53,861 bases of DNA. It comes from JBDKTH01 sp964558295. Its GTDB lineage: Bacteria > Planctomycetota > Planctomycetia > Pirellulales > Thermoguttaceae. Positions 25,230-33,522 of this stretch are shown here, piece after piece. Under the pieces are notes generated by a model. The model was not told where the DNA came from and did not search any database. It saw nothing but the letters and a program-made list of their open reading frames with translations. Each line of letters opens with the position of its first letter. Positions within the stretch are counted from its first letter, which is position 1. A program made the translations under genes and the position numbers. The stretch lies in contig CAZLDQ010000009.1 in the NCBI GenBank assembly GCA_964558295.1, positions 1 through 53,861 on the forward strand, in the 5' to 3' direction.

Positions 25230-26273
25230 ATGAGTTTCGACTATCGGGGGTATCGCGATCACCAGATACGTCCCCAGGATTTGCCTTGGGACCGGATCTT
25301 GCTTGCCGCGCCTTTGGTGATCCTGGGGATCTTCGCCCTCTATCTGACGATGACCAGTTGGTATACCGTCCAGCCGCACGAGAAAGCGGTCGTGTTGCGC
25401 TTCGGCACGTACAACCGGACTGTTGAGCCGGGTTTGCACTTCTCGATTCCGTTGGCCGAACAGGTATGGAAGGTGAGTGTTGAAGAGCACAGCCTTCGAC
25501 TGCCGTTCGGCACGGGGCCGGAGCGCCCGGCGCCGTTTGGCGACCGGTCGAGTCGCACGTCGAACTGCGACGAAGAAGCGACGCTGATGCTTACTGGTGA
25601 CCTGAATGCGGCCACCGTCGAATGGACAGTCCAGTGGCAGGTCGTCGAGCCGGATGCCTTTTTGTTCCGCTTCTATCGGGAAGGGGAACCCAACTATGCG
25701 CAGCAGATCATCACCACCGTCGCGCAGACGGTGATGAACCGCCTGGTCGGGGATTACTCGATCGATGAAATCCTCACCGAGAAACGGGGCGAAATTGCCG
25801 AAGAGGCCCGCGCGTCGACCCAGGCAATTCTTGACCAGTACAAGTGTGGCGTGGTAATTCGCGACTTGCAGATGCAACGTGTCGGGCCGCCGGAAAAGGT
25901 GCGTCCGGCGTTCGAACAGGTCAATGCGTCGATCCAGCGCCGCGACCAGTTGGAGAACGAGGCCAACAAGAAACGGAACGAGCTTTTGCCCAAGGCCTAC
26001 GCGGAAAAGGATAAGGCGATTCGCGAAGCCGAAGGGTATGCTGATCGGCGTCGAGCGGAGACGACCGGCGAGATCCAGGCCCTCTTGGCCCGGTATAAGG
26101 CCTATCAGAAGGCGCCCGAGCTGACCCGGCAGCGGCTCTATCTGGAGACTATGCAAGAGGTCATGGACACGGTCGGTTCAAAACTGATCGTCGACAGCAA
26201 TCTCCAGGAGCATGCACTGCCGCTCCTCCCCTTGGAAGCGGGCATGAAGCAGGAACAAGGAGCCAAGCCATGA
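25230..26273 (+). CDS. hflK: Membrane protease regulator HflK (SPFH/band 7)
   Basis: A 347-residue inner-membrane protein with one transmembrane segment (about 24-46) and a periplasmic SPFH domain beginning QPHEKAVVLRFGTYNRTVEPGLHF. A long charged coiled-coil rich in EKDKAIREAEGYADRRRAE follows, as in HflK. HflK and HflC form large cages that modulate the AAA protease FtsH. The protein lacks the long glycine-rich N-terminus of the E. coli protein. ATG 25230 has AAAGGAG upstream. Its stop overlaps the hflC ATG as ATGA, so the pair is coupled. Confidence 0.88.
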   Translation: MSFDYRGYRDHQIRPQDLPWDRILLAAPLVILGIFALYLTMTSWYTVQPHEKAVVLRFGTYNRTVEPGLHFSIPLAEQVWKVSVEEHSLRLPFGTGPERPAPFGDRSSRTSNCDEEATLMLTGDLNAATVEWTVQWQVVEPDAFLFRFYREGEPNYAQQIITTVAQTVMNRLVGDYSIDEILTEKRGEIAEEARASTQAILDQYKCGVVIRDLQMQRVGPPEKVRPAFEQVNASIQRRDQLENEANKKRNELLPKAYAEKDKAIREAEGYADRRRAETTGEIQALLARYKAYQKAPELTRQRLYLETMQEVMDTVGSKLIVDSNLQEHALPLLPLEAGMKQEQGAKP

Positions 26274-27385
26274 CGAATCGCCAACGCCTTCTGCTCGGAC
26301 TCCTGACTGTCCTCTTGGTGGCGGCTTATCCGCTCGGCCGGGCCGTGTTGTTCGTGGTCAACGAACGGGAACTGGCCGTGGTGCTCCGCTTTGGCGAGCC
26401 GGTTGCCGCCTACGACAAGCCTGGTCTGTACGTCAAGACCCCGTTTATCGATGTAGTCCACCGGTTGCCCAAGAGCTACCAGTTCTGGAGTGCGGCAGGC
26501 GGAGAAATCTTAACCGACCTGCCGACCGCTGACGGCAAAAAAGTCGAAGTCACCCCTTGGGCGGTTTGGCGGATCACCGATCCGATTCGCTTTGTGCAGC
26601 GGTTGCGTTCGATGGAAAACGCCGAGACCCGGGTGCAGACGTTTGTTCGCGGCGAGATGCGAGATGTGATCACGACCAACACGCTGGCCGAGGTGGTACG
26701 TAGCAGCGATCGCAAACTGACCTACACGTTTCAAGTGGAACCGTCCGTAATGGAACGCACGACTTCCGAAGGGAAACGCGCCACGACGCCCTCGCCGGGA
26801 ACGTCGCAAGTGCCTTCGGAAAAGCCACTTATGGCGCAACCCGGGACGGTAGAGAAGATCCGTGTTGGGCGAGAAAAGATCGTTGCACAGATTAAAAGTG
26901 TCGTCCAACAGCGGCTGGCGCGAACCGACGAAGGGGACCGCGGCGGCCGAGGGATCGAGGTCGTCGATGTGGGAATCGCCCGAATCGATTTCGTGCCCGT
27001 GGTCCAGCAAGCCGCCTTCGACCGGTTGATTGCGTTCATGGAGTCAATTGCCGCCCTGCATACCAATGAAGGAGAACGCCGGAAGCAGGAAATCATCAAC
27101 CGTACGGAAGCCGAAGTGCAAAAGATCCTTGGTGAAGGCCAACAGGAGGCCAACCGGATTCGCGGCGAAGTGGAAGCCGAGATCATCGACGCCTATGCCA
27201 AGGCGATCACGGAGGCAGGAGAGTTTTACAATTTTGTTCGTACTCTGGAAGTCTACCAAAAGGCGCTCAAGAGCAACACGCGGCTGATCCTCACGACGGA
27301 TAGTCCGCTCTTGGGACTCTTGAAAGAGGGTGTTCGTTCCACCGCCGCGGCCTCCTCGGATGCGGCGCACGGCGCGAAACCCTAG
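26270..27385 (+). CDS. hflC: Membrane protease regulator HflC (SPFH/band 7)
   Basis: A 371-residue partner of HflK. One N-terminal membrane segment (about 5-25) is followed by NERELAVVLRFGEPVAAYDKPGLYVKTPF, the start of the SPFH domain. ETRVQTFVRGEMRDVI and a coiled-coil with NRTEAEVQKILGEGQQEANRIRGE follow. There is a hydrophilic insertion rich in Ser, Thr and Pro near residues 165-190. It acts on the periplasmic face of the inner membrane with HflK. It is the second gene of the two-gene unit, and a strong hairpin lies 28 bases after its stop. Confidence 0.88.
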   Translation: MTNRQRLLLGLLTVLLVAAYPLGRAVLFVVNERELAVVLRFGEPVAAYDKPGLYVKTPFIDVVHRLPKSYQFWSAAGGEILTDLPTADGKKVEVTPWAVWRITDPIRFVQRLRSMENAETRVQTFVRGEMRDVITTNTLAEVVRSSDRKLTYTFQVEPSVMERTTSEGKRATTPSPGTSQVPSEKPLMAQPGTVEKIRVGREKIVAQIKSVVQQRLARTDEGDRGGRGIEVVDVGIARIDFVPVVQQAAFDRLIAFMESIAALHTNEGERRKQEIINRTEAEVQKILGEGQQEANRIRGEVEAEIIDAYAKAITEAGEFYNFVRTLEVYQKALKSNTRLILTTDSPLLGLLKEGVRSTAAASSDAAHGAKP

Positions 27386-27412
27386 TCTCCTGAGGAGCGA
27401 GCAGAGCTGAAC

Positions 27413-27457
27413 GCCGCGACTGGAAAACCGCGTGAGAGAACGGTCCGCAGTCGCGGC
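27413..27457 (+). other. Perfect 10-bp hairpin downstream of hflC
   Basis: GCCGCGACTG (27413-27422) pairs with CAGTCGCGGC (27448-27457), and an inner ACCG pairs with CGGT. There is no U-tract, so this may protect the 3' end of the hflKC mRNA or assist Rho-dependent termination. Confidence 0.55.
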
Positions 27458-27486
27458 GAGGAATTCGCGTCACAACTTCTTGCCGT

Positions 27487-27530
27487 CAAAAAACTTAGAG
27501 CCGTCGAATCCCAGGGGGGCTGACGGCTCT
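27487..27530 (-). terminator. Intrinsic terminator of the histone-like gene
   Basis: Read on the minus strand, AGAGCCGTC pairs with GACGGCTCT (27522-27530 with 27497-27505) and is followed after AAG by TTTTTT. It lies about 75 bases after the stop of the minus-strand histone-like ORF and has no other gene to serve on that strand. Confidence 0.75.
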
Positions 27531-27603
27531 TTCTCGTCGTTGTGCGGCGAAGTCGCCGCCGTGCTCATGGCACGGCTGAAGGAAAGAAATAAGAGGAGAC
27601 CTC

Positions 27604-27708
27604 TTACTTCTTGGCGGTCTTCTTCTTGGCGGCCTTCTTCGCCGGCTTCTTCGCGGCCTTCTTCGCGGGCTTCTTGGCGACTTTCTTCGCAGCTTTCTTC
27701 TTGGGCAC
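27604..27708 (-). CDS. Tiny histone H1-like Lys/Ala-rich protein
   Basis: A 34-residue ORF that begins at GTG 27708 with GGAGG 7 bases upstream and ends at TAA 27604-27606. Apart from two Pro-flanked turns, one Val and one Thr, it consists of AAKK and PAKK repeats, about half Lys, with no acidic residue. This is the composition of the C-terminal tail of histone H1 and of bacterial H1-like proteins (Hc1, AlgP/AlgR3 tails), which bind and compact DNA without sequence specificity. An upstream in-frame TAG shows it is not the tail of a longer protein. A terminator follows on the same strand. The small size and missing globular domain leave some doubt, but ribosome site, stop and terminator agree. 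Confidence 0.72.
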   Translation of the reverse strand: MPKKKAAKKVAKKPAKKAAKKPAKKAAKKKTAKK

Positions 27709-27734
27709 TGTTGCGCCTCCGTCCTAGGGTTCGC

Positions 27735-27787
27735 GGTGAGATCCACCCCGGTTCTTCAGACAACTGAAGGCCACCGCGGATCTCACC
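27735..27787 (-). other. Nested inverted repeat upstream of the histone-like gene
   Basis: GGTGAGATCC (27735-27744) pairs with GGATCTCACC (27778-27787), and inside it CTTCAG pairs with CTGAAG around an ACAA loop. It lies 27 bases upstream of the GTG on the transcribed side, so it would be a structured 5' leader or a protein-binding site. Confidence 0.5.
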
Positions 27788-27789
27788 CT

Positions 27790-28022
27790 TTAACAAAAGA
27801 ACTAATTACCGTCCTAGTAAACTCGTCCGGCTGAATTCCTCATCCATGCCATCGGAGTGTTCAGGTTGCCTGATAGCAGAACCCGATTGCAACTATTTGT
27901 AATGGCTTTTGCGAAAATTTCAAGAGACATATTCGACATTTGGAACGATTTTCAAAAAGAATTTTTCTCTTCTTCGTCATTCCATGTCGTTTGTTGCTTG
28001 ATGCACGCGCGCTTCATGCGCC
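27790..28022. other. Spacer with an A+T-rich patch
   Basis: No ORF was found. The stretch from about 27885 to 27985 is much richer in A and T than its surroundings (for example CAAAAAGAATTTTTCTCTTC). On the minus strand it could hold the promoter of the histone-like gene (TTGAAA with TACAAA, 16 bases apart), but the match is not strong. Confidence 0.4.
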
Positions 28023-28772
28023 TTAGAACGGTCCTCGCCCTCCATACGATTGCAGAACCGTGTAACTTGAGTAGGCGAGATATGCGAACAGTAGTGCAAC
28101 GTAGTATTCCCGCCACTGCGTTACCGCAATCACGGCGATGCCCACCGCAGTTGCGATCGAAACAACCAGTGACAGACGAATGCCGTCGCGTGGATACGCC
28201 TTGAGGAAGACTTCGCGGGCAATTTGCCCGCCATCGAGTGGATATACGGGCAATAAATTGATCAATCCCCAAAGGACACTTACCACCAAGAGATTATTGA
28301 CGAAGTGGGTGGTGACAAGCGAACCGACACCTAACGTGAATGGTTGAGGAATGTACTGCATGATCCACCAGACCTCCACCTCGTGACCGGTGACGCTTAA
28401 CAACAAGGCCACCAGTGCAGCCAGAAGGAAGCCAGCGCCTGGTCCAGCGGCCGTGATGACCACTTGTCCTAGCGCGCTGTAGCCGGCGGAACGATACCAA
28501 CCAGTGGAACCAAACGACGTCAATCCCCCGAAGCCGTGCAAGGTGATCGAGGGTTGGAATCCGTAGGCCCGCATGGCCAAGGCATGTCCCAACTCGTGAA
28601 TCAGAATCGCCACGAAGACGGCGGCCACCCAGGCGAGAAGAAAGGCCAGATTTGAATTGCGAATCCCCAGAACAATCGCCACGCCCCAAAACAGGGGATG
28701 AATTCGCACAGGAATTCCTAGCAGGGAAAAATGAATGTCGTACTCAGATCGTGGTGGTTCTCCCCAGAACAC
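28023..28772 (-). CDS. Site-2 protease family (M50) intramembrane metalloprotease
   Basis: A 249-residue polytopic protein. The zinc motif HELGH is at residues 59-63 in a membrane helix, and the second metal site LDGGQ is at 179-183 (NLLPVYPLDGGQI). Five or six hydrophobic segments are visible. There is no PDZ domain and no CBS pair, so it is the compact type related to SpoIVFB and the minimal rhomboid-like S2P proteins. Family members cut transmembrane segments, often of anti-sigma factors. The start is a GTG at 28772. It is a single gene, followed by the A+T-rich spacer and preceded by the lpxB terminator. Confidence 0.88.
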   Translation of the reverse strand: MFWGEPPRSEYDIHFSLLGIPVRIHPLFWGVAIVLGIRNSNLAFLLAWVAAVFVAILIHELGHALAMRAYGFQPSITLHGFGGLTSFGSTGWYRSAGYSALGQVVITAAGPGAGFLLAALVALLLSVTGHEVEVWWIMQYIPQPFTLGVGSLVTTHFVNNLLVVSVLWGLINLLPVYPLDGGQIAREVFLKAYPRDGIRLSLVVSIATAVGIAVIAVTQWREYYVALLFAYLAYSSYTVLQSYGGRGPF

Positions 28773-28916
28773 GGGCCGGCTCCTTTTGGCGTTGAAGTCG
28801 TTGTGCAGAAAGCGGTTAGGAGAATTGTAGCACTCCCCTTGGTGTCCGGCGAGGGAGGGCGGCGTTTGCCCGAAGCCGGTCTAAGGACGCGGCGTCGGAC
28901 GCTCCTGACATGTCAC

Positions 28917-28944
28917 AAAAAAAACGCTCCACCCACCCAAGCGT
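28917..28944 (-). terminator. Intrinsic terminator downstream of lpxB
   Basis: On the minus strand ACGCT pairs with AGCGT (28940-28944 with 28924-28928), followed by seven to eight T. The stem is short, but a second hairpin, GGCGGA/TCCGCC, lies just before it (about 28960-28975). It is placed about 75 bases after the lpxB stop. Confidence 0.55.
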
Positions 28945-29019
28945 GCCTTAAAGCACGTTGGCGGATGCCTCCGCCGACAGAACCCGCGAGATCCTTCGGG
29001 ACGTTGCGGACCTTTCGGG

Positions 29020-30291
29020 TCACTGAAGGGGACGTACCGGAAGGTCCGTTGCAGAAGCTTGAAAATGCGGACGCGCGACCGGCGCGGGGTCGGTCGTCAA
29101 TGTCTCGAGAAGATACTCCGCCGCACGACGTGAGGCGCCGCCATGAGCGACCATTGTTTTCAGCTCGGCCAGCGCGGCGGTCCGCTTCGCACAAACCTCC
29201 CTGTCGGTCAACCACTGGATGATGTGCGCGGCAATTTGGGAAGACTTATCCTCGCAGGTCAGGTACTCGGGAAACAAGACGCGGTCGGCATCCGGTTGAT
29301 TCGGATCGTAGGGGGTAAGGTCTTCACAGAAGGGATCATCGGCGGCCAGAAGGTTGACCAGCGTAATGTATTTCACTTTACGGAAGAATTTTTGGACGAA
29401 ATAGGCTACCCGGCTGATGCGGTAGAGAATCACGGTCGGTTTGGTCTGATAGAGAAGCTCCAAGGAGACCGAACCGGACACGGCCATGCAACACTCGGCC
29501 AGATGAATCAATTCCGGCGTCTTGCCGACATGCACTTCCACCGGCAATCCGCTGGCCGCCACCGCTTCGCGTGCCATTTCGGCTTGATGGGGCTTGAACG
29601 AAGCAATGGCAAACCGCACGTTGGGTACTGCCGCATGGATCAAGGCCGCCGCGCGGAGAAACTCTTGAAGGTTTTGTTGCACCTCTTGCGTGCGCGAGCC
29701 GGGCAGAATGGTCACCAAGGGACCGTCTTGCTTGCTGAACTGCTGGAGAAACTCCGCATCAAGTTGTTGACCGCGCACTTCGTCAAAGAACGGGTGACCG
29801 ACGAACGTGGCATGGCATCCGTGCTTCTGGAAGAAGGTCTCTTCGAAGGGGAGCGCACAGAGAACATGGTCGGTCAACCGCCGCATCTTCTTGACCCGCC
29901 ACCGCGCCCAAGCCCACACTTGCGGCGGCACGTAATAGAACACGGGGATTCCATGCGCCTTAGCCCGCCGCGCGATCCACCAATTGAATCCAGGATAGTC
30001 GATCAACACTACGGCATCTGGCCGATGATGACGAAAGAAACGATCTGCACGGCTTACCAAATCCCAAAACTTGTGTAAATTGACAAGCGCGCGGAGAAAC
30101 CACATTACCGCCAGCGCGGTCAGGTCGGCGTGCAACTGGCAACCGGCGGCCTCCATGCGTGGACCGCCGTAGCCCATCACCTCGACCGACTCATACTGCG
30201 TGCGCAACTGGCGGATCAGATTGGCCCCGTGCAGGTCTCCGCTAGGCTCGCCTACTGAAAAGAAGATCCGAAGCGGCTTGTCCGCGCCCAT
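29020..30291 (-). CDS. lpxB: Lipid-A-disaccharide synthase
   Basis: A 423-residue GT19 family enzyme that joins UDP-2,3-diacylglucosamine to lipid X to make the lipid A disaccharide at the inner face of the membrane. The N-terminal RIFFSVGEPSGDLHGANLIR, VLIDYPGFNWWIARRAK, YYVPPQVWAWARWRVKKM and VTILPGSRTQEVQQNL blocks are diagnostic, and SGSVSLELL is the nucleotide-sugar site. ATG 30291 is chosen; a start 17 codons further upstream adds only a non-conserved stretch. It has about 40 extra residues at the C-terminus. Its presence shows a lipid-A-type outer membrane in this organism. Confidence 0.93.
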   Translation of the reverse strand: MGADKPLRIFFSVGEPSGDLHGANLIRQLRTQYESVEVMGYGGPRMEAAGCQLHADLTALAVMWFLRALVNLHKFWDLVSRADRFFRHHRPDAVVLIDYPGFNWWIARRAKAHGIPVFYYVPPQVWAWARWRVKKMRRLTDHVLCALPFEETFFQKHGCHATFVGHPFFDEVRGQQLDAEFLQQFSKQDGPLVTILPGSRTQEVQQNLQEFLRAAALIHAAVPNVRFAIASFKPHQAEMAREAVAASGLPVEVHVGKTPELIHLAECCMAVSGSVSLELLYQTKPTVILYRISRVAYFVQKFFRKVKYITLVNLLAADDPFCEDLTPYDPNQPDADRVLFPEYLTCEDKSSQIAAHIIQWLTDREVCAKRTAALAELKTMVAHGGASRRAAEYLLETLTTDPAPVARPHFQASATDLPVRPLQ

Positions 30292-30543
30292 GTCGGTGTC
30301 TCGCAATGGAAAGATGGTGAAACTTTGCCAGCAGTATCCCAAAAACCCACCCGAAGAAGAAGTGCAGTTTCTGGAGCGTTAAGTAATACTCCGACAAGGC
30401 ATTAGGTCGTCTGGAGCAGGTGCAGAACTCCCGCGTGCAGGGGGAAACGGAGGCCTGAGGTTACCTCCCTGGGCAAAAAGGTACACTTCCGTGTGAGGTA
30501 CGCCATTCTGGGCCTGCCCAAAACCCGACACGATAGAACTCTC

Positions 30544-31527
30544 ATGTGTGATCGCTTGCTCACCCTGTTTCAGACCCTGCTAGAACGTCTGCTGCTTCTT
30601 TGGCTCGTGCTCCTGTGCACGCCCGTGCTCTTCTGGAATGAGTGGAGCACATGGGTTCAGGCCGGGGGGCTGTTCGATCCGTTTGCAGCCAGCAAGCCTT
30701 TGTTGAGCTACTTGATTGCCGTGACGATGTTTGCTATCGGTTCGCTGTTGCCCAAGGACGAGGTCCGTCAGGTGTTGCGTCAGTGGCCGATGGTGCTCTA
30801 CGGGACGGCGATTCAGTACACCGCAATGCCGCTGTTGGGCTACATGTGCGGTCGACTGTTCGGTCTGGATGGACCGCTGCTGATCGGCACAATCATTGTC
30901 GGGTGCGTGCCCGGAGCGATGGCCTCGAATGTGTTGACGATGATCGCCCGAGGCAATGTCAGTTATTCGGTCAGTCTGACCACGTCGGCTACGATTCTCT
31001 CGCCGCTCGTTGTGCCCTTGGGACTTTGGCTTACCTTGGGACAGTTCGTTCACTTGCCGGTTCGCGAGACCTTCGTCTCCTTATGCTGGATGGTCGTCTT
31101 GCCGGTGATCACCGGGTATGTATTGACGCAGGTGTCCACCGTATGGGAAGCCGTGGCACGTCGCCTGGGCGCGATCGTCGCCAATCTGGTGATCCTCTGG
31201 ATCGTTGCGACCGTGGTGGCCCTGAACCGGGACAACCTGTCGCACTTGGATGCTCGGCTCGTGGTGGCCCTCCTCGCAATCAACTTCGGAGGCTACCTGG
31301 CCGGCTACTTCGGCGGCCGGCTGATTGCGATGCCGTACCCCATGCGTCGTGCGCTGATGTTGGAGGTGGGGATGCAGAACGCCGGTCTGGGGACTGCGTT
31401 GGCCCTCCAACTATTCAGCGATCAAGCGGCCATCCCCTGTGCGATATACACGTTCGGGTGCATGTTCACTGGCACGGCCTTGGCCCGTTTCTGGGCGGAA
31501 TACGATCGCGTGCGTGGGGCGGTGTGA
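30544..31527 (+). CDS. Bile acid:sodium symporter (BASS) family transporter
   Basis: A 327-residue membrane protein with about ten hydrophobic segments. LPKDEVRQVLRQWP, QYTAMPLLGYMCGRLFG and GTIIVGCVPGAMASNVLTMIARGN, with paired GAM/ASN motifs, and the later EVGMQNAGLGTALALQLF are hallmarks of the sodium-coupled BASS/SBF fold. Substrates in bacteria include bile acids, pantoate and other organic anions; the one here is unknown. ATG 30544 is preferred to an upstream GTG at 30493, which would add 17 unpromising residues. It converges with the thioredoxin-like gene, with only 8 bases between stops. Confidence 0.87.
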   Translation: MCDRLLTLFQTLLERLLLLWLVLLCTPVLFWNEWSTWVQAGGLFDPFAASKPLLSYLIAVTMFAIGSLLPKDEVRQVLRQWPMVLYGTAIQYTAMPLLGYMCGRLFGLDGPLLIGTIIVGCVPGAMASNVLTMIARGNVSYSVSLTTSATILSPLVVPLGLWLTLGQFVHLPVRETFVSLCWMVVLPVITGYVLTQVSTVWEAVARRLGAIVANLVILWIVATVVALNRDNLSHLDARLVVALLAINFGGYLAGYFGGRLIAMPYPMRRALMLEVGMQNAGLGTALALQLFSDQAAIPCAIYTFGCMFTGTALARFWAEYDRVRGAV

Positions 31528-31535
31528 GCGAAAGG

Positions 31536-32189
31536 TTACTTCGCTTCGAGTAGCGTCGGGATGAGCGAGTCCAACTCTTGTTGAATCTTGGGATGATAGC
31601 CGACCCAGACCTGGCGAATCACGCCGTGGCGATCAACGAGAAACGTGGTGGGGTAGCCTTGAAACTCGCCCACTGCATCGAATGCCTGGTGGGTGATTCG
31701 CTTCGGATCGGCATAGGTTGTCGTGTTCAGTTTGGCCCGTTCGAGGAAGACTTCCGTTGCGGCCGCCAGCTCCTCAAGATCCTCCGGGCTGCCTTGTCCA
31801 CAGGAGACGGCCAGGAATTGGAAATCCGGCTCGTTGGAGAACCGCTTGGCCACTTCGACCAGGTGTGGCAGTTCCCGTTTGCAGGGGCCACACCAGGTAC
31901 CCCAGAAGGCAATTAATGCCACGCGGCCCTTCAGATCATCGAGCGTGACTGGCTTTTCGGCCCCGGTTAACGGTTGCAGTTCCAACGCCGGCAGCTTTTG
32001 CCCCACCGCGCGATGGCGGTGTGGGGTGAGATCCCTCATGTTGGACAACGCAGGCCACAAGATCCAGGCGGCCAGCGCGAGCAGGGCGAAGAAAGTGAGG
32101 ATCGACAGGGCCATGCTCCACGGTCCCCCAGGACGGTTGGAGGACGATGACGACCGGGGCGTTGGTTGGGGGGACGAGGGATTGCTCAT
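31536..32189 (-). CDS. TlpA/ResA-type membrane-anchored thioredoxin
   Basis: A 217-residue protein with a Ser/Pro-rich cytoplasmic start, one membrane anchor (about 25-47) and a thioredoxin-fold domain in the periplasm. The active site WGTWCGPC has C100 and C103, and a cis-Pro segment GYPTTFLVDRHG follows, as in ResA/TlpA. Such proteins reduce disulphides, for example in apocytochrome c maturation, or act as peroxide reductases. There is no partner gene next to it to define the client. It is divergent from dinB. Confidence 0.88.
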   Translation of the reverse strand: MSNPSSPQPTPRSSSSSNRPGGPWSMALSILTFFALLALAAWILWPALSNMRDLTPHRHRAVGQKLPALELQPLTGAEKPVTLDDLKGRVALIAFWGTWCGPCKRELPHLVEVAKRFSNEPDFQFLAVSCGQGSPEDLEELAAATEVFLERAKLNTTTYADPKRITHQAFDAVGEFQGYPTTFLVDRHGVIRQVWVGYHPKIQQELDSLIPTLLEAK

Positions 32190-32302
32190 AGGATCACTCT
32201 TACTCCCGAGAGAGTTGTGGTGTGGTGATTCCGATAAACTTGTGACTATGGACCACCAGATTGGGTTGTGAGCGACTGACAGTCGTTCGACGAGACATTA
32301 TT

Positions 32303-32356
32303 ATGGAGGAAGATGGAGTCCTCAGCTACCTGCATTTCGCCTTCCGTGCCCAATGA
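32303..32356 (+). CDS. Possible 17-codon leader ORF coupled to dinB
   Basis: ATG 32303 opens a frame MEEDGVLSYLHFAFRAQ that stops at TGA 32354-32356, overlapping the dinB ATG as ATGA, the coupling used at many junctions in this window. The dinB start itself lacks a good ribosome site, which makes coupling attractive. The leader ORF has only a weak site of its own, so this is speculative. Confidence 0.25.
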   Translation: MEEDGVLSYLHFAFRAQ

Positions 32357-33522
32357 TCCTCCACGTCGACATGGATGCCTTTTACGCCTCGGTCGAGGAA
32401 CGGGACCGGCCGGAACTGGTCGGCCGCCCCGTGATCGTCGGTGGGGATCCACAACGACGGGGGGTAGTCTCCGCGGCCAACTATGAGGCGCGGAGATACG
32501 GTGTGCACAGTGCCATGCCCGCAAGTGTGGCACGACGGAAGTGTCCACAGGGCGTGTTCCTCCCGCCCCGGATCAGTTACTACGCCCAAGTCTCCGCCCA
32601 GATCCGCCAGATTTTTGACCGTTACACCCCCCTGGTCGAGCCGCTTTCGCTCGATGAGGCCTTTTTGGATGTCACCGGCAGCGAAACCCTTTTTGGCTCT
32701 GCCGCGCAGATTGGTCAACGGATCAAGCAGGAGATCCGCGACGAGTTGCACTTGGTGGCTTCGGTCGGGGTGGCAACCAACAAGTTTTTGGCCAAGATAG
32801 CCAGCGATCTGGGCAAGCCCGATGGATTCGTCGTGGTTCCCCCCGATCGGATTCAGGAGTTTCTGGATCCGCTTCCGGTCGGCCGACTCTGGGGCGTCGG
32901 TCAGGTCTCCAATCGGGCTCTCGATAAGCTTGGGATTCGGACCATTGCCCAACTGCGACGTCTGCCGGTGGGAGTCCTTCGGGTTTGTTTTGGCAGTTCG
33001 GGAGAGCATCTGTGGCAACTGGCGCAGGGGATCGACGATCGGCCTGTGGTGCCCGATCAAGAGGCCAAATCGATCTCCCATGAGACGACGTTTGCCGTGG
33101 ATATCGACGATCGGGAGATCCTTCGGGCGTGGCTCTTGGAACTGACCGAGCAGGTAGCCCAGCGGGTGCGCCGGCACCATCTGCGGGGGCGCACCGTGCA
33201 TTTGAAGGTCCGCTTTGCCGATTTCCGAACGATTACCCGCAGCCAGACGCTTGTTGAACCGACCGACGTAACCTGCGAGTTATGGCAGGCGGCCGTCGAG
33301 TTGCTGGAGACTCGACTCCCATCAGAACACCTGCCCGTACGGTTGTTGGGAATGGGACTAAGCGGCTTCGACCGCTCGGGGGAGAAGCAGCGTCAGTTGT
33401 TCGATGAAGACGAATCGCGCCGCCAGGGGCGTTTAGACCGGGTAACCGATCAGATTCGAGCCCGATTCGGCCCGTCGGCCATCGGGCGTGCCGGAGGGCT
33501 TATCAAGAAGGAACAGAGATGA
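32353..33522 (+). CDS. dinB: DNA polymerase IV (Y family)
   Basis: A 389-residue translesion polymerase. Palm-domain acids D6 and D8 in HVDMDAFYASVE and the D101-E102 pair in SLDEAFLD form the metal site. The fingers segment AANYEARRYGVHSAMP and the helix-hairpin-helix-like WGVGQVSNRALDKLGI are intact, and a little-finger domain fills residues about 240-345. It copies past damaged bases with low fidelity. It lacks a clear beta-clamp peptide at the C-terminus beyond QRQLFDEDE. The ribosome site is weak. Its stop overlaps the next gene's ATG. Confidence 0.95.
   Translation: MILHVDMDAFYASVEERDRPELVGRPVIVGGDPQRRGVVSAANYEARRYGVHSAMPASVARRKCPQGVFLPPRISYYAQVSAQIRQIFDRYTPLVEPLSLDEAFLDVTGSETLFGSAAQIGQRIKQEIRDELHLVASVGVATNKFLAKIASDLGKPDGFVVVPPDRIQEFLDPLPVGRLWGVGQVSNRALDKLGIRTIAQLRRLPVGVLRVCFGSSGEHLWQLAQGIDDRPVVPDQEAKSISHETTFAVDIDDREILRAWLLELTEQVAQRVRRHHLRGRTVHLKVRFADFRTITRSQTLVEPTDVTCELWQAAVELLETRLPSEHLPVRLLGMGLSGFDRSGEKQRQLFDEDESRRQGRLDRVTDQIRARFGPSAIGRAGGLIKKEQR

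Noticed and set aside
32260..32302. LexA-like operator before dinB (CGACTGACAGTCG and GTCGTTCGAC)
   Set aside because: Short palindromes are present, but neither matches a known LexA box well enough, and no LexA gene is in view.
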